Assembly (NCBI GenBank): GCA_005502925.1
Contig: SCPD01000015.1
Span: 123,462 to 187,461 of the forward strand
Length of the DNA: 64,000 nt
Reading direction: 5' to 3'
Source of the DNA: Rhizobiales bacterium Y(2018)
Lineage (GTDB): Bacteria > Pseudomonadota > Alphaproteobacteria > Rhizobiales > Aestuariivirgaceae
Position numbers and translations under genes: made by a program. The notes beneath the pieces are model-generated. The model was not told the origin of the DNA. It did no database searches and saw nothing but the letters and a program-made list of their open reading frames with translations. This document shows, in pieces, positions 34,528-42,602 of this stretch (position 1 is the stretch's first letter; the number at the start of each line of letters is the position of its first letter).

Positions 34528-35437
34528 AGAGCAGGTCGACGACGAGATTGATGAGGAGATAGATCACCGTCAGGAACAGGAGCCCCCCCTGGATGATCGG
34601 GTAATCGCGGCTCAATATGCCGCCGATGATGAGCCGCCCGACACCCGGCAGCGCAAAAACCTGCTCGACCACGACGGCGCTGCCGAGAAGCGCGCCGGCA
34701 ATGATGCCGGTGACGGTGAGGATCGGCATCATCGCATTGGGCAGGCCGTGGCGCAGGATGATGTAGAGGCCGGACAGCCCCTTCGAATCCGCCGTGCGCA
34801 TGAAATCCTGGCTGATCACATCGAGCATCGCCGAGCGTGTCATGCGGGCGATGAAGCCCACCTGCACCACTGCGAGCGTGATGGTCGGCAGCACCATGGA
34901 TTTGGCCCAGCCCAGCGGATCATCGAGCAGCGGCACATAGCCGCCGGAGGGCAGCCAGCCGAGCTGCACCGAAAAGACGACGATCAGCAGAAGCCCGAGC
35001 CAGAAATCCGGCACCGAGAGGCCGAGCAGCGCCAGGCTCATCACCGATTGGTCGGCCCACGTCCCGCGCCGCGTCGCGGCAAAGGTACCGGCCGCCACGC
35101 CGAGGCCCACCGCGAGAATGAGAGCGAGCGTGGCGAGAAGGAGGGTCAGCGGCAGGCGCTCCAGGATGGCGGAGAGCACGGGGATACGCAGCAGGATCGA
35201 CTGGCCGAGATCGCCGGTCAGCACCCGTCCATACCATTCCGCCATCTGCACCAAGGGCGGCTTGTCGAGGCCCAGCATCTCGCGCAGGCGCGCCACGTCT
35301 TCGGGCGTCGAGCTCGCATCCAGGAAAGCGGCGGTCGGATCGCCCGGAATGATCCAGATGACCGCGAAGGACATCAAAGACACGAGGAAGAGGACCGGAA
35401 TGACGGATACGAGCCGCCGCAGCAGGTAGTCGCGCAT
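34493..35437 (-). CDS. Peptide-type ABC transporter permease (OppB/DppB-like)
   Basis: A 314-residue permease beginning MRDYLLRRLVSVIPVLFLVSL, typical of DppB. It has GDPTAAFLDASSTPEDVARLREMLGLD in the first periplasmic part and an EAA-like loop DFMRTADSKGLSGLYIILRHGL. GAGGAGG lies seven bases before the chosen ATG. It pairs with the OppC-like permease. Confidence 0.93.
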   Translation of the reverse strand: MRDYLLRRLVSVIPVLFLVSLMSFAVIWIIPGDPTAAFLDASSTPEDVARLREMLGLDKPPLVQMAEWYGRVLTGDLGQSILLRIPVLSAILERLPLTLLLATLALILAVGLGVAAGTFAATRRGTWADQSVMSLALLGLSVPDFWLGLLLIVVFSVQLGWLPSGGYVPLLDDPLGWAKSMVLPTITLAVVQVGFIARMTRSAMLDVISQDFMRTADSKGLSGLYIILRHGLPNAMMPILTVTGIIAGALLGSAVVVEQVFALPGVGRLIIGGILSRDYPIIQGGLLFLTVIYLLINLVVDLLYATIDPRVRLE

Positions 35438-35467
35438 GGGGCCCTCCTCTCGCGGGTTTACGGGAGA

Positions 35468-35493
35468 CACCGCCGCCTGTCATGGCGGCGGTG
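35468..35493 (-). terminator. Hairpin after the peptide-binding protein gene
   Basis: CACCGCCGCC and GGCGGCGGTG form a 10-bp stem with loop TGTCAT. It lies between the binding-protein stop (35516) and the first permease start (35437), where it can raise the binding-protein to permease ratio. No T-run. Confidence 0.5.
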
Positions 35494-35515
35494 CCGGTTC
35501 ATCGAACTTCTACAC

Positions 35516-37054
35516 TTACGGAGCGAGCGTCACACCCCACATGCGCGGAATGCGGAAGGGCACGAAGTCCTTCACCTTGTCGCTCGTCACCTGGAAGAGA
35601 CCGTAATTGCCGGCCTTGATCGCGACCATGTTGTCATACATGCGCTGCTGGAACTGCTTGAACAATTCCTTCTTCTGGGCGTCGTCGAGGGTGGCGTAGA
35701 ACTCCTTGGCGATCCGGTCGATCTCGGGATCGGCCACCATCTGCGCATTGCCGCCGACAAAGGCCGACATCACCGTGCCGGGGCCTTCGAAGGGCTCGAT
35801 GCCGAAGCCATGCGTCCAGAAATTCCAGCCCGTTTTGGTGAAGCCGATCTTCGACGTCGTCGGCCAGTCGGCGACCTTGATGTCGACCTTGACGCCGATC
35901 TCGGCAAGGCGCGCCTGGACGACGGTGGCGATGTCGACATTGGGCCTGAGATTGTCGGTGATGAAGGTCACCGTCTCGCCCTTGTAGCTTGACTTGGACA
36001 GGAACGCCTTGGCCTTCTCGAAGTCGGCGACATTATATTGATCGAGGCCGGCATCGTTGGCGAAGGCCGATTTCGGGAACACCCAGCCGCCATCGACCTG
36101 GTTGATGCCGGAATAGGAGATCTCCATCACCTCCTGCATGTCGAGCGCGGCCTGCACCGCCTTGCGGAAGTTCACATCGTCCGACGGCGCCTGGGCGTGG
36201 TTGAACTTGATGACCTGGAAGGCGAAGGGCAGCACGTCATGGACGACATATTTGCTGTCCTTGCGCAGCCGCTCGGCGGTCGGGCCATCGACCGTCTCGA
36301 CGATCTGCACCGCGCCCGATTCGAGCGCCGCGGTGCGGGCACCCGCTTCCGGGATGAAGCGGAAGGTGACGCGGTCGATCAGCACTTCCTTCTTGCCGGC
36401 GAGACCATCACGCTTCTGATAAGCGGGATTGGGCACGTAATCGGCGAATTTTTCGAGCGTGACATGGCTGTCCGGCTTGTATTCGACGAATTTGAACGGG
36501 CCGGTGCCGATATACTGGATCTCATTGGCGCCCTTGGCCGCCTCTTCCGTCGGATAGATGGCGATCGGCGCGCGCGGCGATGAGATATTGTCGAGGAAGA
36601 CCGACTGCTTCACCTTGAGCTTGATCGCCACCTCATAGGGGCTGACCGCGCTCACCGTGTCGATCGCGGCGACCAGCGCCGGCGACACGCCGATCTTGCG
36701 GTAGCGCTCGATCGAGGCGACGACATCGGCCGAGGTCATCTCCTTGCCATTGTGGAACTTGACGCCCTGACGCAGCTTGAAAGTATAGGTGAGCCCGTCA
36801 TCGGAGACGCTCACCCCTTCGGCGAGGTCGGGAACCGGCTCGGCATTTTCATTGCGCGCATAGAGCGTCTCATAGATGTGCAGCGTGATGTTGCGCGCCA
36901 CCTGCGCATTGGTGACATGCGCATCGAGCGACGGCGGGCCTTGCACCGAAGCGATGACGATCTCACCGCCCGCGGCTTCGACGGCGGGCGTTACGCCCAC
37001 CAATGCCGTCATCAATCCGAAGGCGAAGGCTAGTGCTTTCAAGCTAGGTCGCAT
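35516..37054 (-). CDS. Peptide-type ABC substrate-binding protein (SBP family 5)
   Basis: A 512-residue periplasmic binding protein with a signal peptide (MRPSLKALAFAFGLMTALVGVTPAVEA). It has the family 5 pattern: HIYETLYARNENAEPVPDLAEG, YTFKLRQGVKFHNGKEMTSADVV and the later YNVADFEKAKAFL. GGGAGGAAAG lies before the ATG. The family binds oligopeptides, opines and other large polar ligands. Confidence 0.93.
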   Translation of the reverse strand: MRPSLKALAFAFGLMTALVGVTPAVEAAGGEIVIASVQGPPSLDAHVTNAQVARNITLHIYETLYARNENAEPVPDLAEGVSVSDDGLTYTFKLRQGVKFHNGKEMTSADVVASIERYRKIGVSPALVAAIDTVSAVSPYEVAIKLKVKQSVFLDNISSPRAPIAIYPTEEAAKGANEIQYIGTGPFKFVEYKPDSHVTLEKFADYVPNPAYQKRDGLAGKKEVLIDRVTFRFIPEAGARTAALESGAVQIVETVDGPTAERLRKDSKYVVHDVLPFAFQVIKFNHAQAPSDDVNFRKAVQAALDMQEVMEISYSGINQVDGGWVFPKSAFANDAGLDQYNVADFEKAKAFLSKSSYKGETVTFITDNLRPNVDIATVVQARLAEIGVKVDIKVADWPTTSKIGFTKTGWNFWTHGFGIEPFEGPGTVMSAFVGGNAQMVADPEIDRIAKEFYATLDDAQKKELFKQFQQRMYDNMVAIKAGNYGLFQVTSDKVKDFVPFRIPRMWGVTLAP

Positions 37055-37082
37055 TTTCTTTCCTCCCTTTTGAACTTCTGGC

Positions 37083-38123
37083 TCAGGCAGCGGCCAGCGC
37101 TTCGTCATAGTCCCTCATCACCACGCCGATCGTGTCGCCACGCGCCACGCGGCCCGGCCCCGCCGACATCCACAACACGCCGTCACGCTGGTATTTGACT
37201 TCGATCGGCGCGCGGTCGACTTCCTCGACGAAATGCAGGAGTCCGGCGGGCTCGCCCGCTGTGATCGTATCGCCGACGACCTTGGTCGGCTCGAACAGGC
37301 CGGCGGCCGGTGCGAAGGAATAACCGGCGGGATCGCGCACCATCATGTGGCGCGTGCCGGCCGATCCGTCGCGCTGCTGCGTCTCGGGCTTGCCCTCGAT
37401 GACGCCGAAATGCTTGAGGATATTGTCGACGCCGCGCCTGCCAATGCGCACGCCTTCGATATTGACGCGGCCCCAGCCGCCGAGCTCGGTGCCGAGCGAG
37501 ATGATGCCTCGGCGCTCGACGCAGGAGGTGAAGGTGGCGCCCTCATCGACGCCCCAGAATACCGTGTTGAAGGGCGCGCCGAAAGCCGACGCCGCATCCA
37601 TCGTCTTTTTCCGTAAGCCCGGATCGGGCAGATAATGCATGTTCGTCGAAAGGGCCGAATCCGCGCTGTGGCCGGCGGTGTGCATGTCGACCGACACGTC
37701 GGCGAGCGGCAGAATATAGCCGTCAAGGAAATGCGCCAGCATCTCGGAGAAGGTGCCTTTCGGATTGCCGGGGAAACAGCGGTTCATGTCGCGATTGTCG
37801 ACCGGGCTGAGCCGCGTGTCGTTGAGCACGGCGGGGATGTTGTAAGCGGGAATCATGATCACCCGGCCCTGCACCTTGGCCGGATCGAGCGTGCGGGCGA
37901 GATGCGAGATGGCGATCGGCCCTTCATATTCATCGCCATGGATTCCGCCGGTGAGCAACACGGTCGGGCCCTTGCCGTTCTTCACCGAGATGATCGGAAT
38001 CTCGATCACACCCCAGGCGGAGGTGTTGCGCGCCAGCGGTGCTCTGAGCACGCCGGCCTGGCGCCCGTTCTTGTCGAAATCGATGGGATTCGAGATGCGA
38101 CTTTTCTCGACCTGCACTGCCAA
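37083..38123 (-). CDS. Succinylglutamate desuccinylase / aspartoacylase-family deacylase
   Basis: A 346-residue Zn-dependent deacylase. Metal ligands are His62 and Glu65 in GGIHGDEYEG and His148 in DMHTAG; the catalytic Glu is likely in GTELGGWG. RDMNRCFPG is also conserved. Related proteins deacylate N-acyl amino acids, including N-acetyl-diaminobutyrate in ectoine breakdown (DoeB), but no other ectoine gene is nearby. The first codon is TTG with GGGGGA five bases upstream; a GTG two codons on is the alternative. First gene of the operon. Confidence 0.87.
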   Translation of the reverse strand: MAVQVEKSRISNPIDFDKNGRQAGVLRAPLARNTSAWGVIEIPIISVKNGKGPTVLLTGGIHGDEYEGPIAISHLARTLDPAKVQGRVIMIPAYNIPAVLNDTRLSPVDNRDMNRCFPGNPKGTFSEMLAHFLDGYILPLADVSVDMHTAGHSADSALSTNMHYLPDPGLRKKTMDAASAFGAPFNTVFWGVDEGATFTSCVERRGIISLGTELGGWGRVNIEGVRIGRRGVDNILKHFGVIEGKPETQQRDGSAGTRHMMVRDPAGYSFAPAAGLFEPTKVVGDTITAGEPAGLLHFVEEVDRAPIEVKYQRDGVLWMSAGPGRVARGDTIGVVMRDYDEALAAA

Positions 38124-38183
38124 GATGTTCCCCCATATTTGTACGCCGAGGCCTCCGCCTCGCGAGGTTCACTCATCCTTGCG

Positions 38184-38197
38184 TACGGTATACCGTA
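38184..38197. promoter_or_regulatory. Perfect 14-bp palindrome, probable GntR-type operator
   Basis: TACGGTATACCGTA equals its own reverse complement and lies 61 bases upstream of the first gene of the peptide-type importer operon. GTATAC-centred palindromes of this kind are typical operators of FadR/VanR-type GntR regulators. No GntR gene is in the window, so the protein is unassigned. Confidence 0.6.
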
Positions 38198-38285
38198 TGT
38201 CAAGCTTCTTATCGGTAATGGGAACTTCGCCCTAATTTGACCACGGGTCGCCTGTGAATTTACATCCCTGTCAGGATGGTGCAGA

Positions 38286-38330
38286 GCATCGGCCCGAAAA
38301 GTGCGAAGCGGTTTTCGGATAAGCCGATGC
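38286..38330. repeat. Dispersed 45-bp palindromic repeat, copy 2
   Basis: Arms GCATCGG and CCGATGC enclose CCGAAAAGTGCGAAGCGG and TTTTCGG. The core GAAAAGTGCGAAGCGGTTTTCGG is identical to copy 3 at 60044. It sits in the 262-bp intergenic region upstream of the exported protein at 38386. Confidence 0.8.
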
Positions 38331-38385
38331 GCAAACAAAAGCATCGGACTGGCGGGGCGAACCAAGGGTTTGGAGCGAACTGATT

Positions 38386-38835
38386 GTGAAGTTTTTGCAA
38401 GTGCCTGTGATCGCTTTATTGTGCCTCGCCTCGCCGGCCATCGCTTCGGCCGACAATGATGATGCGATCTTCCCCCGGAAGATCGATTGCGGCGCGTCCA
38501 CCGAGCCCAAGAACTGCAAGGCGCATCAGCGCCTGCTTCCCTTGATCACGGGCGGCGCCTTGGGGGGCCGGCGCGCCTCGATGCGTTCCGTCGCGCGTTA
38601 TTCCTGGGAATTTTCGAACGACATCTTTGTTCGCGATCAGAAACTGAGCTGCGCGTGGCGGATGGTCATTGTCGGCTCGCCGAAAGTTCGCAGCACGACA
38701 GATGATCAATCGGCTTTCGAGAAGACCTGCCTCGCTTTGAGCAAATCCGACTACGCTGCTGCCGAAGTGATGGCCAGGAAGATCGCGCTTAGGGTCTTCC
38801 GCGCAAATGCCTTCGTGCTGCCGGCGAACAACTAG
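38386..38835 (+). CDS. Exported hypothetical protein
   Basis: A 149-residue protein starting with GTG and a signal peptide (MKFLQVPVIALLCLASPAIASA). The mature part has four Cys (DCGAS, KNCKA, SCAWR, TCLAL) which could form two disulphides in the periplasm. No family recognised. Its TAG stop overlaps the TAG of the convergent SRPBCC gene within the four bases CTAG. Confidence 0.65.
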   Translation: MKFLQVPVIALLCLASPAIASADNDDAIFPRKIDCGASTEPKNCKAHQRLLPLITGGALGGRRASMRSVARYSWEFSNDIFVRDQKLSCAWRMVIVGSPKVRSTTDDQSAFEKTCLALSKSDYAAAEVMARKIALRVFRANAFVLPANN

Positions 38836-39278
38836 CGCGCTTTGCAGTTCGAATCCGGACCGGGATCACCACCCGCTGCGACGACGCCAAGCCTGTCGAG
38901 ATAATGTGTCCAGCCCTCTTCATGGCCGGCGCACTCCTCGGCATCCGGCAGCCCGCTATGGGTGAGCCGCAGCAGCGTGCCGCCTTTTTCCTCGAGGAGA
39001 TCGATCTCGATCAGGCTCGATCCCGGCGGCACCTTCGGGTTTTCCTCCCAGCCGAAGCTGTAGGCCAGCCGATGGACGGGAACGACCTCGATGAATTTGC
39101 CGCGCGCGATATTCTTGCCGGTGACATTGACGAGATAGAGTCCACCCGTCTGCGGCTCGACCGTCGCCTCTGTTCCCATCCAGCGCAGCAGCTTGTCCTG
39201 ATCGGTCAGGAACGCGAAGACCGTGGCGGGCGGCGCCGCGATCTGGATTTCGCGGCGAACGACGAGTGGTTCGACCAT
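38832..39278 (-). CDS. SRPBCC / AHSA1-family protein
   Basis: A 148-residue single-domain protein of the activator-of-Hsp90 / polyketide-cyclase-like fold. It has REIQIAAPPATVFAFLTDQDKLLRWMG at the start and GGTLLRLTHSGLPD later, both common in this family. The ATG at MVEPLVV has AAGGAGG upstream; an upstream in-frame ATG would add 22 residues. The function is not predictable; such proteins bind small hydrophobic ligands. Confidence 0.85.
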   Translation of the reverse strand: MVEPLVVRREIQIAAPPATVFAFLTDQDKLLRWMGTEATVEPQTGGLYLVNVTGKNIARGKFIEVVPVHRLAYSFGWEENPKVPPGSSLIEIDLLEEKGGTLLRLTHSGLPDAEECAGHEEGWTHYLDRLGVVAAGGDPGPDSNCKAR

Positions 39279-39407
39279 GAGGGGCCTCCTTGCGGCTGAC
39301 ACTCCATCCCCAACCATCGTCGCGGTCAAGATGCTTTCGGCCACGGTGTATGTCCTTGCGTTAGATCACCCGATGACAGGCGCGTCGCGGAACGGCATGA
39401 TCCGCTG

Positions 39408-40487
39408 ATGCAGCTTCCCCCGCCTCTCGCCTGGCTCATCGACGATGCCGGCAGCCTGGCCGGCGCCGATCAATTCCTGGCGGCGCTCGGCGCGCGTCTC
39501 ATCGCCGAGGGCCTGCCGCTCTCCGGCGGCGCGCTGACGCTCTCCGCGCCGCATCCCATCATTGCGCGGCGCGTCTGGCTGTGGCGGGCGGATAATGGCG
39601 TCGTGATCGAGGCTTTGGGTTTTGCCTCGATGAGTATCACCGTGCCCGAGCCGGTCACTGTCGGGCGCGACTGGCTCTCGGGTCTGGGGCCCCAATCGAT
39701 CCGCGAGGATGTCGCGGGCTCAGGCTCCGACGGCCCGGTCCTCGGCTGGGCGCTGACCAGGCCTCTGAGCGAGGATCAGGCGGCACTCCTCGACGCCGTC
39801 GCGCGTTTCGCCTCGGCACCGCTCGCTATTCTCGCCATGAACGCCACGCTTGTCGCGCTGCTCGAGACCTATCTCGGCCGCCGCAGCGCCGCCCAGGTTC
39901 TGGCCGGCCGCTTGCACCGCGAGCCGGGCGAGACCATTCGTGCGGCTCTCCTCTATGCCGACCTGCGCGGCTTCACCGAATTGTCGGAACGCGCGGCGCC
40001 CGAGATGGTGGTGGCCGCGCTTGGCGCCTGGTTCGATCGCATCGCCGGTGCCGTGCATGCCTTTGGCGGCGAGGTGCTGAAATTCATCGGCGATGGCGTG
40101 CTGGTCATCTTCCCCGTAGGCGGCAATCCGCCCTCCGTCGCCTGCGATGGCGCGCTCAGCGCCGTTGCGGCGGCGCTGGCCGGCATGGCGCATCTCGACG
40201 AAACCCGCGCCCGGCAAGGCCTGCCGCCTTTGCCCTTCGGCATGGCCTTGCATCTGGGCGACATTCTCTGGGGCAATATCGGCACCGCCGACCGGCTCGA
40301 CTTCACCGCCATCGGCCGCGCCGTCAATCTCGTCAGCCGGCTCGAAGGCCTGTGCAAGCCGCTGCAGCGCACGGTGCTGATCTCGGGCGCCTTCGCCGCC
40401 GAAGCGACTAACCCGCTGCTGCCCCTGGGAGCTCATGAATTGCGCGGCATCGATGAGCCGTGCGAGGTCTTCACGCTCTCCGATTGA
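39408..40487 (+). CDS. Class III adenylate/guanylate cyclase with N-terminal sensor region
   Basis: A 359-residue soluble cyclase. Residues 1-165 form an unassigned N-terminal region without membrane segments. Residues 175-359 are the catalytic domain: metal-binding Asp185 in LLYADLRGFT and Asp229 in KFIGDGVLVIF, then HLGDILWGNIGTADRLDFTAIGRAVNLVSRL. The order suggests a ligand-regulated cAMP-forming enzyme, as often found many times in rhizobial genomes. The 3' end overlaps the convergent M20 peptidase gene by 17 bases. Confidence 0.9.
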   Translation: MQLPPPLAWLIDDAGSLAGADQFLAALGARLIAEGLPLSGGALTLSAPHPIIARRVWLWRADNGVVIEALGFASMSITVPEPVTVGRDWLSGLGPQSIREDVAGSGSDGPVLGWALTRPLSEDQAALLDAVARFASAPLAILAMNATLVALLETYLGRRSAAQVLAGRLHREPGETIRAALLYADLRGFTELSERAAPEMVVAALGAWFDRIAGAVHAFGGEVLKFIGDGVLVIFPVGGNPPSVACDGALSAVAAALAGMAHLDETRARQGLPPLPFGMALHLGDILWGNIGTADRLDFTAIGRAVNLVSRLEGLCKPLQRTVLISGAFAAEATNPLLPLGAHELRGIDEPCEVFTLSD

Positions 40488-41751
40488 TCGGCCGCGCCGC
40501 ATCGGGCCGGCTCAGATAATCATAGGCCGACAGCACATGGGTGCGCACCACATGGAGGAACTCCTCGATGTCGACATGCTCGTCATGCGAGCCCATGCCA
40601 TGCGGATAGGGGCCATAGACATAGGCCGGCACGTTGTTGTGCCGCCACAGCCGCGCATCGGTGCCGCCGATGCTGACGATCGGCGTCGGCTTCGGGCGGC
40701 CGAAGGCGGTGACATTGTTCTGGATGATGCCGACCATCTCGTGATCGGGATCGCACCAGGACGGCTCGTCGCCGCCGATCTCGCGCCACGTCGCTTCCGG
40801 GTAACGACCGGCGATTTCGGCGATCTTCGGCAGGAGATCGGCCTTGCCCATGCCGACGGGCAGACGCAGATCGGCCGTGAAGGTGCAATGCGACGGGATC
40901 ATGTTGACCTTGTCGCCGCCATTCATCAGCCCGATATTGAGCGTGACCTTGGAGACGAGATCGCCGGCGCCCTTGCCCATCATGCGGTCCATCGTCGGCC
41001 GGCCGAGATCGATGGCGCGCTGCACATTGTCGCTGACCCGCCCCTCGATGTCGGTCAGCACTTCCAGCTCGGTCGCGAGCTTCATGGCGATCTTGGTGGC
41101 GCTGCCGGTGGCATGCACATAGGCGCCATGGGCGCCCCGCGTGCGCACCGTGAACTCGATCCACAACGGCCCGCGCTCACCGAAGCGGATCGATTCGGGT
41201 CCGCTCGGCTCGCCATTGAGCAGGCAGTCGCCATGCACTTCCGGATGATGCTCCATCAGATAGCGCGCCCCCCAGGGGCCGAAGGTCTCCTCGTCGGACA
41301 CACAGGTGAGCGTCAGTTGGCCGTGGAGCTTGTCGCGCAGGCGCGACAAAAGAGCATAGGTGATGAGGGAAGCGGTCGTGCCCGGCTTCATGTCGCAGGC
41401 GCCGCGGCCGTAGATCTTGCCATCGGCGATCTCGGCGCCCCATGGATCCCTGCTCCAGCCGGCATTGCCGGGCGCCAGCGGAAACACGTCCATATGGCCG
41501 TTGAGCACCAGATGGCGCCCGGGCCGCGCCGCCTGGAAATTGGCGATGATGTTGGGCATTTCGGGATGCGGCGAGATGATCCGGTAGTCGAGCCCCTGCC
41601 CGCTCAGATAGCGCGTGACGACATCGGCGGTCGAGCGTGTGTCGCCCGGCGGATTGGGCGAGCGCTCGCGCAGGAGAGCCCTGAGCAATTCGATGATGTC
41701 GTCCTTCTCATTGTGGAGCCAGTCGAGCAATTGCTTGCGGTCTTCAGTCAT
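40471..41751 (-). CDS. M20-family metallopeptidase/deacylase (ArgE/DapE-like)
   Basis: A 426-residue Zn-dependent hydrolase. Motifs in order: NGHMDVFPL (His and Asp), GRGACDMKPG (bridging Asp), SDEETFGPWG (catalytic Glu), LNGEPSG and the late His in GMGSHDEHVD. The dimerisation domain lies between. It acts on N-acyl amino acids or dipeptides. ATG at 41751 has GGGGTGACA upstream; a GTG two codons earlier is possible. Confidence 0.9.
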   Translation of the reverse strand: MTEDRKQLLDWLHNEKDDIIELLRALLRERSPNPPGDTRSTADVVTRYLSGQGLDYRIISPHPEMPNIIANFQAARPGRHLVLNGHMDVFPLAPGNAGWSRDPWGAEIADGKIYGRGACDMKPGTTASLITYALLSRLRDKLHGQLTLTCVSDEETFGPWGARYLMEHHPEVHGDCLLNGEPSGPESIRFGERGPLWIEFTVRTRGAHGAYVHATGSATKIAMKLATELEVLTDIEGRVSDNVQRAIDLGRPTMDRMMGKGAGDLVSKVTLNIGLMNGGDKVNMIPSHCTFTADLRLPVGMGKADLLPKIAEIAGRYPEATWREIGGDEPSWCDPDHEMVGIIQNNVTAFGRPKPTPIVSIGGTDARLWRHNNVPAYVYGPYPHGMGSHDEHVDIEEFLHVVRTHVLSAYDYLSRPDAARPINRRA

Positions 41752-41889
41752 TGTCACCCCGATCGATCATCTCCGTGTGCTGGCCTTCTCTCCGCGTCTC
41801 GTCAAGCCTCGTTATTTATTCCCTTGCGGCACGCCTTCAGTTTCACCAAATATGCACTGAGGACCAAGATCCTGACCGAGAGACGCGCG

Positions 41890-42270
41890 ATGAAGGATCA
41901 GACCTACGCCTTGCTGGCCGCCTTGTTCTGCGTCGCGCTGGCGGTCGCCGGCATCTATTACCTGACCGCCGACACGCCGATCTGGAACGACTGGAAAATT
42001 GACGAGCAGCCCACGACCGAGGCGCCTTCCCCGTCATCCGGCAAGCAGATCGACGAACGTATTCCGCGGGACGAGAATGCGCCGGCCGTGGAGACATCGA
42101 CCGGCGGCGACCGGATCATCACCAAGCAGGCGCCGGGCGAGACTATCGACATAAGGCCGCCTGAGAAAGACGCAGGCTCCGATTCCGTGACGCCGCCAAA
42201 ATCAGGCTCCCCGGCATCCCCCGCATCCGGCAAGGAGCTGACCGACCGCATTCCTGAAACGGACGGCTGA
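41890..42270 (+). CDS. Membrane-anchored hypothetical protein with disordered tail
   Basis: A 126-residue protein: one N-terminal transmembrane segment (YALLAALFCVALAVAGIYYL) followed by a Pro/Ser/Asp/Glu-rich region, probably periplasmic and disordered. A short unit recurs, GKQIDERIPRDE near residue 50 and GKELTDRIPETDG at the C-terminus. No family recognised. The next gene is convergent. Confidence 0.6.
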   Translation: MKDQTYALLAALFCVALAVAGIYYLTADTPIWNDWKIDEQPTTEAPSPSSGKQIDERIPRDENAPAVETSTGGDRIITKQAPGETIDIRPPEKDAGSDSVTPPKSGSPASPASGKELTDRIPETDG

Positions 42271-42281
42271 GGGCCGACAGG

Positions 42282-42557
42282 CTACTTCATTTTTTTAAGA
42301 CAGGTCCCTGCGGCTTCGCCGGCGGTCTCGCCTTCGGAGAGTGTCAGCTTGCCTTCTGCCATCATCTTTTCGACGATGCCGATCACGATGCTGCGGCCGG
42401 TTTCCTCGGTCGGGTGGCTCGCCTGGGTGGTTTCATAGATGTATTTGGCATTGGCCGGCAGCGATGCGGCGCACTCATCGGCGGCCTTCCGGTCGGCTTG
42501 AGCCGCCGTCGTCATGCCGGCGATGAACAAGACGCAGTAAACGACTTTCAATTTCAT
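42282..42557 (-). CDS. Small exported hypothetical protein
   Basis: A 91-residue protein with a signal peptide (MKLKVVYCVLFIAGMTTAAQA) and a mature region of about 70 residues, including two Cys (ADECAAS, GTCLKK). GAGGGAG lies eight bases before the ATG. No family recognised. Confidence 0.65.
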   Translation of the reverse strand: MKLKVVYCVLFIAGMTTAAQADRKAADECAASLPANAKYIYETTQASHPTEETGRSIVIGIVEKMMAEGKLTLSEGETAGEAAGTCLKKMK

Positions 42558-42602
42558 CTGAAACTCCCTCTCTGTTGATCGCGACACGTCACAATGCTTA
42601 TT

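Noticed and set aside
40435..41889. Long open frame on the plus strand opposite the M20 peptidase gene
   Set aside because: It is the antisense of a clear M20 enzyme; only its last part (41890-42270) has its own start, ribosome-binding site and membrane segment.
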